From: Microbacterium sp. H1-D42
GTDB taxonomy: Bacteria; Actinomycetota; Actinomycetes; Actinomycetales; Microbacteriaceae
Direction: 5' to 3'
DNA: 64,000 nucleotides
Assembly: GCF_022637555.1 (NCBI RefSeq)
Contig: NZ_CP093342.1
Coordinates: 2,356,001-2,420,000, forward strand
Shown: piece by piece, positions 36,333 to 44,141 of the stretch
Layout of the letters: the number at the start of each line of letters is the position of its first letter
Position numbering within the stretch: position 1 is the first letter of the stretch
The notes under the pieces: generated by a model
Databases searched by the model: none
Seen by the model: the letters and a program-made list of their open reading frames with translations, nothing else
Told to the model about the DNA's origin: nothing
Made by a program: the position numbers and the translations under genes

Positions 36333-37760
36333 ATGAGCACCCCCGCAGATGGCGACACGATCGCCGAGTCCTCCGACGCCGTCGTCGAAGAGCAGCCCAA
36401 GAGCCCCCGCAAGCAGCCGTTCCCGCAGGGCTTCCTCGACACGATCTCCACCGGATGGGCCGATCGCACCGAGTCGATGCCGTCGGCCCGTGCCCAGGCG
36501 TCCTACGCCGCCGCGCGTCGTGCCAAGGTCTCTGAGGCCTTCCCCGGTAAGCGCCTGGTGATCCCGGCAGGGTCGTTCAAGCAGCGCAGCAACGACACCG
36601 ACTACCCGTTCCGCGCGCACTCCGCTTTCGTGCATCTGACCGGCTGGGCGAACGAGTCCGAGCCCGACTCGCTGCTCGTCTTCGAGCCGGCGTCCTCTGG
36701 CGGCCACGAGGTCACCTTGTATTTCCGTGAGCGTGCGGATCGCACCACCAGCGAGTTCTACTCGGATGCCACGATCGGCGAGTTCTGGATCGGCCCGCGC
36801 CCGTCACTGGCCGGCGTCGCCGCTGACCTCGACCTCGCCACGGCGCACGTCGACACGTTCGTCTCCGGAGACGGCGACCTCGTCGTCGATGCCGATGAGG
36901 ACCTCACCCGCTTCGTCTCCGAGCTGCGGCTCGTGAAGGACGAGTACGAGATCGCCGAGATGCGCAATGCGATCGCGGTGACAGCATCCGGATTCGATGA
37001 CATCATCAGCGAATTCGACAAGGCGATCGCGCACCCGCGCGGCGAGCGCATCGTCGAGGGCGTCTTCCACCAGCGCGCCCGCAGCGACGGGCATTGGGAG
37101 GGCTACGACACGATCGCGGCGTCCGGTCACCATGCCTGCTACCTGCACTGGACCCGCAACGACGGCACCGTCGTGCCTGGTGACCTCATCCTCATCGACG
37201 CCGGTGTCGAGGTCGACAGCCAGTACACGGCTGACATCACGCGCACACTGCCCGTGAACGGCACCTTCTCCGACGTGCAGCGCCGCGTGTACGACGTGGT
37301 GCTCGAGGCTGCGGATGCCGCGTTCGCCGTCGCGAAGCCCGGCGCACGGTTCCGTGAGGTGCATGAGGCCGCCATGGCGGTCATCGCCCGTCGCACCGCT
37401 GAGTGGGGCGTGCTGCCCGTCAGCGCCGAGGAGGCGCTCGACGCCGACAAGGGCGGTCAGCACCGCCGCTACATGGTGCACGGCACGTCCCATCACCTGG
37501 GGATCGATGTGCACGACTGCGCGCAGGCGCGTCGCGAGATGTACTACGACGGCGTGCTGGAGCCCGGCATGGTCTTCACGATCGAGCCGGGACTGTACTT
37601 CCAGATCGATGACCTCACGGTGCCGGCTGAGCTGCGGGGCATCGGGGTGCGCATCGAGGACGACATCCTGGTGACCGCGGATGGCGCCGAGAACCTCTCG
37701 GCTGACATCCCGCGCACGGCCGAGGACGTCGAGGCCTGGATCGCACGGCTGAACGGCTGA
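36333..37760 (+). CDS. pepP: Xaa-Pro aminopeptidase (aminopeptidase P, M24B)
   Basis: This 475-residue metallopeptidase removes N-terminal residues preceding proline. The N-domain contains RAHSAFVHLTGW. The pita-bread catalytic domain shows the five metal ligands: Asp in LILIDAGVEVDS, Asp in YTADITRTLP, His in HGTSHHLGIDVHD, Glu in FTIEPGLYF and Glu in GVRIEDDILV. The ATG follows GGAGG. Two genes lie close behind (8-bp gap, then a 4-bp overlap), suggesting a small operon. Confidence 0.93.
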   Translation: MSTPADGDTIAESSDAVVEEQPKSPRKQPFPQGFLDTISTGWADRTESMPSARAQASYAAARRAKVSEAFPGKRLVIPAGSFKQRSNDTDYPFRAHSAFVHLTGWANESEPDSLLVFEPASSGGHEVTLYFRERADRTTSEFYSDATIGEFWIGPRPSLAGVAADLDLATAHVDTFVSGDGDLVVDADEDLTRFVSELRLVKDEYEIAEMRNAIAVTASGFDDIISEFDKAIAHPRGERIVEGVFHQRARSDGHWEGYDTIAASGHHACYLHWTRNDGTVVPGDLILIDAGVEVDSQYTADITRTLPVNGTFSDVQRRVYDVVLEAADAAFAVAKPGARFREVHEAAMAVIARRTAEWGVLPVSAEEALDADKGGQHRRYMVHGTSHHLGIDVHDCAQARREMYYDGVLEPGMVFTIEPGLYFQIDDLTVPAELRGIGVRIEDDILVTADGAENLSADIPRTAEDVEAWIARLNG

Positions 37761-37768
37761 GCATCAAG

Positions 37769-38656
37769 ATGCACGACGACCAGCTGGTCGTCACCACGGA
37801 ACTCGCGGGCGAGCTGATCGCCCGCGAGTTCCCACGTCTGGCGGGGCTGCCGATCACGGCGGTGTCGGGCGCGGGGACCGTCAACGCGATCTTCCGCGTC
37901 GGCGCCGACGTCGGCGCCCGCTTTCCGCTGCAGGCGACGGATGCTGCGGTGCTGAGCGCCGAGGTCGCGGCGCTGACGGAGTTCGCCGACGCATCACCGT
38001 TTCCCGCGCCGCGGCCCCTCGGCCTCGGTGCGGGTGACGAGCGCTACCCGTCGGCCTGGGCGCTGCAGAGCTGGCTGCCCGGCGACGTCGCCGATCCACT
38101 GCGCGCTGCCCACTCCGAGGCCTTCGCCGAGGATCTGGGCGAATTGATCGTCGCTTTGCGGGCGGTGCCGGTCGGTGACCGCATCTTCGCGGGCCGCGGA
38201 CGTGGCGGCTCGCTGAGCGACCATGACGGCTACATTGCACACTGCCTCGAACAGAGTGCCGGTCTCGTCGACGTCACGAGGGTCGCGGCGGTCTGGACGG
38301 CCCTGCACGAGACTCCGACGGCCGGCGAGCACGTCATGAGTCACCGCGACCTGACCCCGGCGAATCTGCTCGTGTCGGAGGGACGCCTGGTCGGCGTGCT
38401 CGACGGTGGCTCGTTCGGCCCCGCCGATCGCTCGCTCGATCTGGTCTGCGCGTGGCATCTGCTCGATGCCCCGCGGCGAGCTCGGCTGCGCGGGATCGTC
38501 GGTGCGTCGGATGCTGAGTGGCGCCGCGGTGCGGCTTGGGCACTGCAGCAGGCGATGGGTCTGGTCTGGTACTACGAGGAGTCCAACCCGGTCATGGCAG
38601 AGCTCGGTCACAGCACAGTGTGGCGGGTGCTGAGTGACAAGGATGTCAGCGGGTGA
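37769..38656 (+). CDS. Aminoglycoside phosphotransferase (APH)-family kinase
   Basis: This 295-residue small-molecule kinase has an intact catalytic loop SHRDLTPANLLV (Asp and Asn present) and the metal-binding segment VGVLDGGSFGPADRSLDLV. The N-lobe shows SGAGTVNAIFRVG. The family includes resistance enzymes and housekeeping kinases; the position next to pepP and a HAD phosphatase does not suggest antibiotic resistance. It follows pepP by 8 bp and overlaps the HAD gene by GTGA. Confidence 0.8.
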   Translation: MHDDQLVVTTELAGELIAREFPRLAGLPITAVSGAGTVNAIFRVGADVGARFPLQATDAAVLSAEVAALTEFADASPFPAPRPLGLGAGDERYPSAWALQSWLPGDVADPLRAAHSEAFAEDLGELIVALRAVPVGDRIFAGRGRGGSLSDHDGYIAHCLEQSAGLVDVTRVAAVWTALHETPTAGEHVMSHRDLTPANLLVSEGRLVGVLDGGSFGPADRSLDLVCAWHLLDAPRRARLRGIVGASDAEWRRGAAWALQQAMGLVWYYEESNPVMAELGHSTVWRVLSDKDVSG

Positions 38657-39288
38657 GCGCACCCGGCATCATCGTCTTCGACCTGGACGGCACACTGGTC
38701 GATCAGCTCGCCGCCGTGCGGCGTTGGACTGACGAGTTCGTCATCCGGTATGACGTCGACCCTGCCTTGTCTCGGTGGATCACAGATCAGTTGACCGCTC
38801 GCGCACCCAAGGACGAGGCATTCGAGCGCATCTCGGAGAGGGTGCCCGCATCCGGGCATCCATCGAAGTCATGGCGGGACTACCGCGTACGCATGCCCGA
38901 ACTCGTCAGTCTGTTCCCCGGAACGGAGGACGCCCTGCGTGGACTGCGGCGTGCGGGATGGGTGCTCGGCATCGCCACCAACGGCATGGCCGACAATCAG
39001 GTCGGCAAGATCAGGCGCACCGGCCTCGATGCCCTGGTGGACGGCTGGGTGGTGTCGTCGGAGATCGGGGTCCGCAAGCCGGATCCGCTTCTGCTCACGG
39101 CGCTCGCCACGCAGCTCGACGTCCCTCTGCACGGCTGGATGGTCGGCGACGGCATGGAGTCGGATATCGAGGCCGGCCGCCGTGCGGGTCTGCGCACGGC
39201 ACGGGTCTGTGCCGCGGGTGACTCCGCTGATGCCGACCTCATCGTGCCGGACGTCGCGGCGTTCGCCGCGGCGATTCTCACACGCTGA
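38653..39288 (+). CDS. HAD-superfamily hydrolase
   Basis: This 211-residue phosphatase-like protein shows HAD motif I VFDLDGTLVDQ, motif II GIATNG, the motif III region VRKPDP and motif IV GDGMESDIEAGRRAG. The cap domain lies between motifs I and II, as in phosphoglycolate phosphatase-type members. The GTG start overlaps the upstream kinase stop. Its 3' end overlaps the convergent HAD gene by 11 bp. The substrate is unknown. Confidence 0.85.
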   Translation: MSAPGIIVFDLDGTLVDQLAAVRRWTDEFVIRYDVDPALSRWITDQLTARAPKDEAFERISERVPASGHPSKSWRDYRVRMPELVSLFPGTEDALRGLRRAGWVLGIATNGMADNQVGKIRRTGLDALVDGWVVSSEIGVRKPDPLLLTALATQLDVPLHGWMVGDGMESDIEAGRRAGLRTARVCAAGDSADADLIVPDVAAFAAAILTR

Positions 39289-39910
39289 CAGCGAGCCCCG
39301 TTGCGCGCAGCGCCTCGCGCAGCCCGTCGATGCTGGTGAAGTGATGCGTGGGCATGCCGAGCACGTGGGCCCCGGCAAGCTTGCCGGCCGAGTCGTCGGT
39401 GAAGAACACCTCGTGCGGGTGGAGGGAGAGCGCGTCGAGCACGTGCTGGAAGGCGCGCACGTCAGGCTTGGCGAAGCCGATGTCGGCTGAGTTGAAGACA
39501 GCGTCGACGCGAGAATCGATCCCGAGCTCACGCAGTTCGGCCGGGATCGTGTCCGTGCCGTTGGTGAGGATGGCCGTGCGGATGCCGGATGCCCGCAGCT
39601 CGTCGCTGAGCGCCAGCATGTCCTCATCGGGCGTCGACGGGTGCGCCGCCCATTCGGCCGCGGCGACGGTGTTCTCAAGGAGGGCGCCGACGCGCAGCAT
39701 CCACTCCTCCCGCGTGATCGCGCCGGTCGTGACGGCGGCGAGCAGCGACGCATCGAAGGCGGTCTCATGGATGCTGCCGGCAGGCAGCCCGTGCCGGGCC
39801 TCGATCCGCGCGACGTGCACCGGGTCGAAGTGCCGCAGCACTCCGTCGAGATCGAAGACGACGGCACGGATCATGCGACGGTCGGTGTCGGTCGGCTGTG
39901 ATCTCTCCAT
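39278..39910 (-). CDS. HAD-superfamily hydrolase (HAD-IA)
   Basis: This protein of up to 210 residues has motif I VVFDLDGVLRHFDP, motif II ILTNG, a motif III Lys in GFAKPDVRAF and motif IV FTDDSAGKLAGAHVLG. An internal ATG at 39874 (MIRAVVFDLDG) is a plausible shorter start that places motif I nearer the N-terminus. It is convergent with, and distinct from, the neighbouring HAD gene. The substrate is unknown. Confidence 0.83.
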   Translation of the reverse strand: MERSQPTDTDRRMIRAVVFDLDGVLRHFDPVHVARIEARHGLPAGSIHETAFDASLLAAVTTGAITREEWMLRVGALLENTVAAAEWAAHPSTPDEDMLALSDELRASGIRTAILTNGTDTIPAELRELGIDSRVDAVFNSADIGFAKPDVRAFQHVLDALSLHPHEVFFTDDSAGKLAGAHVLGMPTHHFTSIDGLREALRATGLAVSV

Positions 39911-39993
39911 TCATCCATGCTGACATCCGCAACGACATCCGATGGACAGATCGGAGATGTACAAGGAGGCTTCTCGAGGTCGACGCTTCGCCA

Positions 39994-39999
39994 TAGGAT
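39994..39999 (+). promoter_or_regulatory. -10 box TAGGAT, leaderless promoter
   Basis: It lies six bases before the GTG at 40006 and supports that start over later ATG codons. Confidence 0.5.
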
Positions 40000-40005
40000 G
40001 CCGCA

Positions 40006-40938
40006 GTGGAATCGCTTCTTGAGATCAACGGCACCCGACTGTTCGTCGACGAGCGAGGGCCGGCCGAGGGCCGACCTCTCCTCTTCATTCATGGAGGCCC
40101 CGGCAACTCGTGCTGGGACTTCATGTCATCGGTCGGCGACAGGTTCGCCGACCAGGGTTTTCGCGTCATCGGAGTGGACCAGCGCGGGGTGCTGCGCTCG
40201 GATCCCCTGCCCGCGGATCCGCCGCTGACCGTCGACCTGCTGGTCGACGACTTCGAGCAGATCCGTGAACAGCTGGGGATTGCGAGCTGGGCGATCATCG
40301 GTCATTCCTCGGGCGGGGCGTACGCCTTCGACTACGCGCTGCAGCATCCCGAGCGCATCGATGCGCTCGTACTCGACTGCCCGGCGCTGGACACGGATGC
40401 GACCGACCGGTTCCGACTTCCGCAGGCCGCCGCGATGCTCGATGAGATCGGACTGCACGATGACGCTGCGGCGTGCCGCCGATTCGCCGCGCTCGATCGC
40501 CCCATCACCGCCGAAGATCGCACGTGGGAGGCCATGCAGCCCCTCGGCTCGCGGTATCTCGACCTGTTCCTGCACGACGCCGAGACCCGTGCGCGCTACG
40601 AGGGTCTGATGGGCTCGGCACCGGACGACCTCGACTGGTCGCGCGGGACCTCGCATCTGCCGCTGCTGGCAGAGATGTACCGGGACCAGCCGCCGCAGCT
40701 GGCGGAACTGTCCATGCCGTCGATGCTCGTTGCGGGCGAGACCGACATGGTCGCGCCGCCCGTGGTGCGGGAACGGCATCGAGCCGCCACGGGGCATGAC
40801 GTCGTCACGGTTGCCGGCGCGGGGCACTTTGCGTACGTGGAACGGCCGGAGGAGTACGTCGAACGCGTGGCGGGGTTCTTGAGGGCATGTCCGATCTCAC
40901 CAGAGTGGCCGGTTGGCGAGACAGAGCATCCCCGGTAA
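40006..40938 (+). CDS. Alpha/beta hydrolase (proline iminopeptidase-like)
   Basis: This 310-residue serine hydrolase has an oxyanion motif FIHGGPG, nucleophile elbow IIGHSSGGAYAFD, acid Asp in LVAGETDMVAPP and His in VAGAGHFAYVERPEEY. HGGPG is characteristic of prolyl aminopeptidase-type hydrolases, but the cap region is short and the substrate cannot be assigned. It is the last clear core gene before the accessory island; its stop is about 80 bp from the first island site. Confidence 0.85.
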   Translation: MESLLEINGTRLFVDERGPAEGRPLLFIHGGPGNSCWDFMSSVGDRFADQGFRVIGVDQRGVLRSDPLPADPPLTVDLLVDDFEQIREQLGIASWAIIGHSSGGAYAFDYALQHPERIDALVLDCPALDTDATDRFRLPQAAAMLDEIGLHDDAAACRRFAALDRPITAEDRTWEAMQPLGSRYLDLFLHDAETRARYEGLMGSAPDDLDWSRGTSHLPLLAEMYRDQPPQLAELSMPSMLVAGETDMVAPPVVRERHRAATGHDVVTVAGAGHFAYVERPEEYVERVAGFLRACPISPEWPVGETEHPR

Positions 40939-40956
40939 GGCGGGCGCGTGGTGCGC

Positions 40957-41072
40957 TGCCGAAACTGCCGACTGTCTCACGAAACTTGTCGGTAGTCGCG
41001 TTTCGCTCTCGGCCTGCCTAAAAGGTCGGGCGGACCGTTTCGGCGCGATAGGTTGCGGCAGGGGGTTTCGGC
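40957..41072. repeat. Cluster of TTTCGGCAG-like half-sites before site A
   Basis: Copies of GTTTCGGC/GGTTGCGGC begin at 41037, 41051 and 41065, a 14-bp spacing. An inverted copy, TGCCGAAAC, occurs near 40957. There is no gene here. The half-site resembles the arms of the four island sites. Confidence 0.5.
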
Positions 41073-41144
41073 AGGTGCGCGACGGGCGTGTCGTGCAGTC
41101 AACCGGCGACCTCGGTGCGCATGCCGGAAACGATCGTTTTCGGC
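41016..41144 (+). repeat. Island site A (left boundary, expanded form)
   Basis: The 22-bp palindrome at 41123-41144 contains AAACGATCGTTT. Upstream are GCCTAAAA (41016) and CGTTTCGGC (41036). The distance from the first CGTTT copy to the palindrome copy is 99 bp, against about 50 in the other three sites. Confidence 0.6.
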
Positions 41145-41192
41145 AGGGTCATCACAAGACAGCGAGGCACGCCCGCACGGACAGCAGAGCCC

Positions 41193-41420
41193 TCAACGAG
41201 GGCTACTCGCGACTTCCGCCTCTTGCCGAAGCCGATCGAGTGCGTCGCGGTACTCGGGGTCTTCAGTCACATCGTCCTGCGAGTGAACTTCCCACGTGCT
41301 CCGCTCATACTTCGTTTCGAGAAGCTCGATGATGTCGTCGTACAGCGCCGTGAACGTCTCAGGAGATGCAAACACCGTGACGGACAACTCCGCGAGTGTG
41401 AACCCGTCGAGCGCCGTCAC
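41193..41420 (-). CDS. 75-residue hypothetical protein, partner of the XRE regulator
   Basis: This small acidic protein starts MTALDGFTLAELSVTVFASPE, has an ELLETKYERSTWEVH segment, and ends in a predicted charged helix (DALDRLRQEAEVAS). Its start overlaps the stop of the XRE-like gene by ATGA, so the two are coupled. No signal peptide or membrane segment is visible. I recognise no family. A two-gene regulator plus small-protein module between island sites is compatible with a toxin-antitoxin-like or immunity role, but this is only inference. Confidence 0.6.
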   Translation of the reverse strand: MTALDGFTLAELSVTVFASPETFTALYDDIIELLETKYERSTWEVHSQDDVTEDPEYRDALDRLRQEAEVASSPR

Positions 41421-41977
41421 GATACCGGCTCGACAATCGCGGGCATCTTGGCCGAGGGCGCACGCCGTTGCTCGCGAAGCTGCCGCTTGCTACGGGAGAG
41501 CGGATAGCGGGAGTCAAGGCGGGAGAGCGGATAGCGGGAGTCAAGGCGGGGTTCGAGGATAATCCGGCCGAGTGCGATGAGGATCACCAGTCCACCCGTC
41601 CAGTAAGCGAGGAAAAGCGCAAGGCCGGACGACCCCATCGTCAAACTCAGAACGGTCAGAACCACTCCGATCCCGACGTACAGCCACCGCCACGCCGCAA
41701 CCGCACGATCGCGGGCGCTCTGCTGTTCGGCAGCGCGTGAATCGAGCGCTTCCACGCGATTGCCAAAGTCCGCGTCGTCGATGCTGGCGAAGAGCTCGCT
41801 CACCGATACGCGCAGTGCGTCGGCCACCAGAGACAGAGTCTCCAGGCTCGCTTCATTGCCCGCTTCCAGGCGCTGAATCGTCCGCAACCCGACGCCGCTC
41901 TCAGTGGCGAGCCGCTCCTGGGTCCAGCCGGCCGCCTGCCGAAGGTCCGTGATTCGGGTTGTGTTCATGGAACTCAT
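41417..41977 (-). CDS. XRE-family DNA-binding protein with two transmembrane helices
   Basis: This 186-residue protein has an N-terminal Cro/C1-type helix-turn-helix (LRQAAGWTQERLATESGVGL, then RTIQRLEAGN). A linker is followed by two hydrophobic helices (WLYVGIGVVLTVLSL and GLALFLAYWTGGLVILIAL), so it is membrane-tethered. The C-terminal tail contains a perfect nine-residue duplication, LDSRYPLSR twice, from a 27-bp DNA duplication. The first ATG (41977) is used; a second at 41968 is equally possible. It probably regulates its own operon. Confidence 0.75.
   Translation of the reverse strand: MSSMNTTRITDLRQAAGWTQERLATESGVGLRTIQRLEAGNEASLETLSLVADALRVSVSELFASIDDADFGNRVEALDSRAAEQQSARDRAVAAWRWLYVGIGVVLTVLSLTMGSSGLALFLAYWTGGLVILIALGRIILEPRLDSRYPLSRLDSRYPLSRSKRQLREQRRAPSAKMPAIVEPVS
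41494..41547. repeat. Perfect 27-bp tandem duplication
   Basis: Bases 41494-41520 are repeated exactly at 41521-41547, inside the XRE-like gene. The reading frame is preserved. An exact copy suggests a recent slippage event. Confidence 0.95.
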
Positions 41978-42112
41978 ACTCGTCGTTCGCTGCCGCCTTC
42001 ACCACGTCACGGGCCCGCCAGTCAGCCGCCAGCTTCCCGCCGTGGGGCCGCCATCGCGGTCTCACTGTCTTTCGCGATGCAGGTTGCTCACGCGGATCGG
42101 CCAAAAACCTCT

Positions 42113-42195
42113 GCCTAAACCCCCTTGCGGACACCGTTTGCGGCAATCCCTCTCGCCAACATCCGCCGAAGGCGCCAGAAACGATCGTTTTCGGT
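42113..42195 (+). repeat. Island site B, between modules 1 and 2
   Basis: It contains GCCTAAAC at 42113, CGTTTGCGG at 42135 (22 bp on) and CGTTTTCGG at 42186 (51 bp further). The last copy lies in the 22-bp palindrome 42174-42195. Ends match site C closely while the middle differs. It sits in a 277-bp stretch (41978-42254) where I see no gene. Confidence 0.7.
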
Positions 42196-42254
42196 GATAG
42201 CCCTCCACCACAAATGGGTCACGACATCAGCAGAGAATCGAGGATGATTGAGTC

Positions 42255-42566
42255 GTGGAGATTGAGCTGCTGCATATCGCTGATTGCCCTAGCTGGGTTG
42301 AGGCCAGTCGTCGTGTTGCCGAGGCGCTTAGCGAAACAGGCCACGACGGATTGAGCCTGCGTTATCGACTCATCCGAACAGAGGAAGACGCCGCCGGGGT
42401 TCAATTTGCGGGCTCCCCGACGATCACGGTGGACGGAAACGATCTCTTCCCGGGGTCGGATCGTAGTAGTGAGTTGGCTTGCCGCATCTACAGCACACCT
42501 GCTGGGTTGGCCGGGATGCCAACGGTTGAACAGATCCGAGAGGCAATGAGGGCCTATGGAGACTGA
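42255..42566 (+). CDS. Thioredoxin-fold small protein of heavy-metal clusters
   Basis: This 103-residue protein looks like the thioredoxin-family proteins common in actinobacterial metal-resistance islands. It begins MEIELLHIADCPSW, where the usual CxxC is reduced to a single Cys. The fold continues with VQFAGSPTITVDGNDLF, the cis-Pro region, and ends with TPAGLAGMPTVEQIREAM. A second Cys (ELACRIYSTP) may pair with the first. The GTG start has only a weak AGGA ribosome site. It overlaps the small zinc-ribbon gene. The role in metal or redox handling is inferred. Confidence 0.75.
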   Translation: MEIELLHIADCPSWVEASRRVAEALSETGHDGLSLRYRLIRTEEDAAGVQFAGSPTITVDGNDLFPGSDRSSELACRIYSTPAGLAGMPTVEQIREAMRAYGD

Positions 42567-42708
42567 GCTCGATGTCGCCTGCACGTGCTGCGGCCGGCAT
42601 CTACCACGAAGGAAGCTGCACGCCCTCGGAGACGACGGTGCGTTCATCTGTCGACGATGCGGTTTGTGGGTCGCGCTTCGCTTACGACGTGACCGCCCGC
42701 CTACGTAG
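42556..42708 (+). CDS. Small zinc-ribbon protein (50 residues)
   Basis: An ATG inside the last codons of the thioredoxin-fold gene opens a 50-residue frame. It begins METELDVACTCCGRHLPRRK and continues with ICRRCGLWVALRL. The CTCC and CRRC pairs, about 20 residues apart, form a plausible zinc ribbon. The 11-bp overlap implies coupled translation. No longer homologue is recognised. The pattern of paired cysteines is the main evidence that it is a real gene. Confidence 0.55.
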   Translation: METELDVACTCCGRHLPRRKLHALGDDGAFICRRCGLWVALRLRRDRPPT

Positions 42709-42741
42709 TCCCCACACTCAGAAGCCGCACGCACGGGCGAG

Positions 42742-42999
42742 CTACACCACGGCGATTGTCCGGACTTCGCGCTCCCATGCCTGTGTTGCGACCTGCACGG
42801 CATCCCAGGGGGAGCCGAGCGGGGGCGTGTAGGAGAGGTCGAGGTCGCTCATTGCGGCGATCGTCATGCTGTGGTGCAGCGCTGCCGCGTAGGTGTCGAT
42901 GCGCTTGGAAATTTCCGCACCGCGGGTGCCGACGAGCTGCGCGCCGAGCAATAGCGCCGATGTAGAGGGCGAGTTGATGGGTTGTCCCCTGCTTCTCAA
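42742..42999 (-). pseudogene. C-terminal remnant of an FAD-dependent NADH oxidase/CoA-disulfide reductase-type gene
   Basis: From about 42957 downwards the minus strand encodes LLLGAQLVGTRGAEISKRID and then DLDLSYTPPLGSPWDAVQVA. This is the characteristic dimerisation-domain end of CoA-disulfide reductase/NADH oxidase-type flavoproteins. Such a protein is about 450 residues or longer, and the FAD and NAD domains are absent. The lspA stop lies only 6 bp upstream, so the 5' part was probably deleted. Confidence 0.7.
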
Positions 43000-43005
43000 G
43001 GGGTT

Positions 43006-43539
43006 TCACTTTGTGGTCTCATCGCCGGCGCGGATCATGAGGAGCGCTCCGGTGATCGCTGCGGCGAAGATCACGATGTCGGCGATGTTCCCGATGAACC
43101 AGTTTCCGTAGGCGAGAAAGTCCACGACGTGTCCGCGGGCGAATCCCGGATCGCGGAAAAGGCGGTCGCCTGCGTGTGAGGCGGCAGCTCCTCCGAGCGC
43201 GCCGATGACGATTGCCCATCCCAGGCGTTGTACTCGGAACGCGAACACGATTGCTGTGACGGTGGCGGCGACGGCTAGCAGCGCGAACACCCAGGTGAAG
43301 CCTTCCCCGAAGGAGAATGCCGCTCCGGGGTTGTAGGCGAGCTGCAAACCCAACAGGTCACCGATTAGGGGGACGCGCTCACGCTCAGTGAGGGCCGCTT
43401 CGGCCCACACCTTCGTTCCCTGATCAATCAGCACGACAATCACGGCGATCAGGAGCGCTCCGCCAGTGAGCTGCCACCGCCGCGCCGACGGCAGCTTTCG
43501 CGCAGCGGGCGGGTGGCCTTCTGCCTGGGAGGAGGTCAC
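43006..43539 (-). CDS. lspA: Lipoprotein signal peptidase II (accessory copy)
   Basis: This aspartic protease removes signal peptides from prolipoproteins in the membrane. The 177 residues show four hydrophobic helices, the LIDQGTKVWAE region, LQLAYNPGAAFSFGEG, AGDRLF and GHVVDFLAYGNWFIGNIADI, which carry the two catalytic Asp residues. It overlaps cadD by ATGA and ends the heavy-metal operon. Accessory lspA copies occur in metal-resistance elements, where the substrate lipoprotein is unclear; none is encoded in this module. Confidence 0.9.
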   Translation of the reverse strand: MTSSQAEGHPPAARKLPSARRWQLTGGALLIAVIVVLIDQGTKVWAEAALTERERVPLIGDLLGLQLAYNPGAAFSFGEGFTWVFALLAVAATVTAIVFAFRVQRLGWAIVIGALGGAAASHAGDRLFRDPGFARGHVVDFLAYGNWFIGNIADIVIFAAAITGALLMIRAGDETTK

Positions 43540-44141
43540 CCGAGCACCTCGATCAGACGGACGATGACGCCGGATTCGATCAGGATGAACAGGCCCAGAC
43601 CGATGAATACGGCCGGTACAAGCCAGTGCTCGACGCGCTCCAACCCCTCGGTGACTGCCTTGTTAGTGCCGATGAGCCGGCCGGCCGCGCACCAGACGGC
43701 AACGAGGATGAGGAACACGACGATCATGATCGCGACGTCGCCGGGCGTGCTGGTGCGGAAGATCGGCGTGTAGAGGGAGATGTTGTCCGCCCCGTTGGCG
43801 ATCGTGATACCCGCGACCCCCCACAGTCCGACCGCGGTGATCTTGGCGTCGTCATCGTCATCGCCGTTGCGGCGCAGGCCGTGAATGAGCGTCCAGATGC
43901 CGATGCCGAGCGGGATCAGGCCAAGGAAGCCGACCCATTCGTCCGGGACGATGGTGAGGCCGAGCGCGGCGATCACGCTGATGACGACGAGGGTGATGAA
44001 CCCGAGGTACTGGCCTGCGACGATCTGCCACGGCCGGGGTTTTCCTCGGCTGGAGGCGAGGAACAGCACGGTGAGCACGACGATGTCGTCGATGTTGGTT
44101 GCCGCGAACAGGCCGATCGCTGATCCGATGGTGGCGAGCAT
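43536..44141 (-). CDS. cadD: CadD-family cadmium resistance transporter
   Basis: This 201-residue membrane protein of the CadD/LysE-like group has five to six hydrophobic helices. Polar signatures within the membrane are LFAATNIDDIVVLTVLF near the N-terminus and ITIANGADNISLYTPIF in the middle, both typical of CadD. It exports or sequesters Cd(II). It is coupled to the ATPase upstream (TGATG) and lspA downstream (ATGA). Confidence 0.9.
   Translation of the reverse strand: MLATIGSAIGLFAATNIDDIVVLTVLFLASSRGKPRPWQIVAGQYLGFITLVVISVIAALGLTIVPDEWVGFLGLIPLGIGIWTLIHGLRRNGDDDDDAKITAVGLWGVAGITIANGADNISLYTPIFRTSTPGDVAIMIVVFLILVAVWCAAGRLIGTNKAVTEGLERVEHWLVPAVFIGLGLFILIESGVIVRLIEVLG

Noticed and set aside
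37769..38656. Antibiotic-resistance call for the APH-family kinase
   Set aside because: The family is broad, the gene sits in a core-like operon with pepP and a HAD gene, and no resistance-specific motif is visible.
42572..43009. Other overlapping frames beside the zinc ribbon and the flavoprotein remnant
   Set aside because: They lack motifs and compete with frames that show Cys pairs or clear flavoprotein homology.
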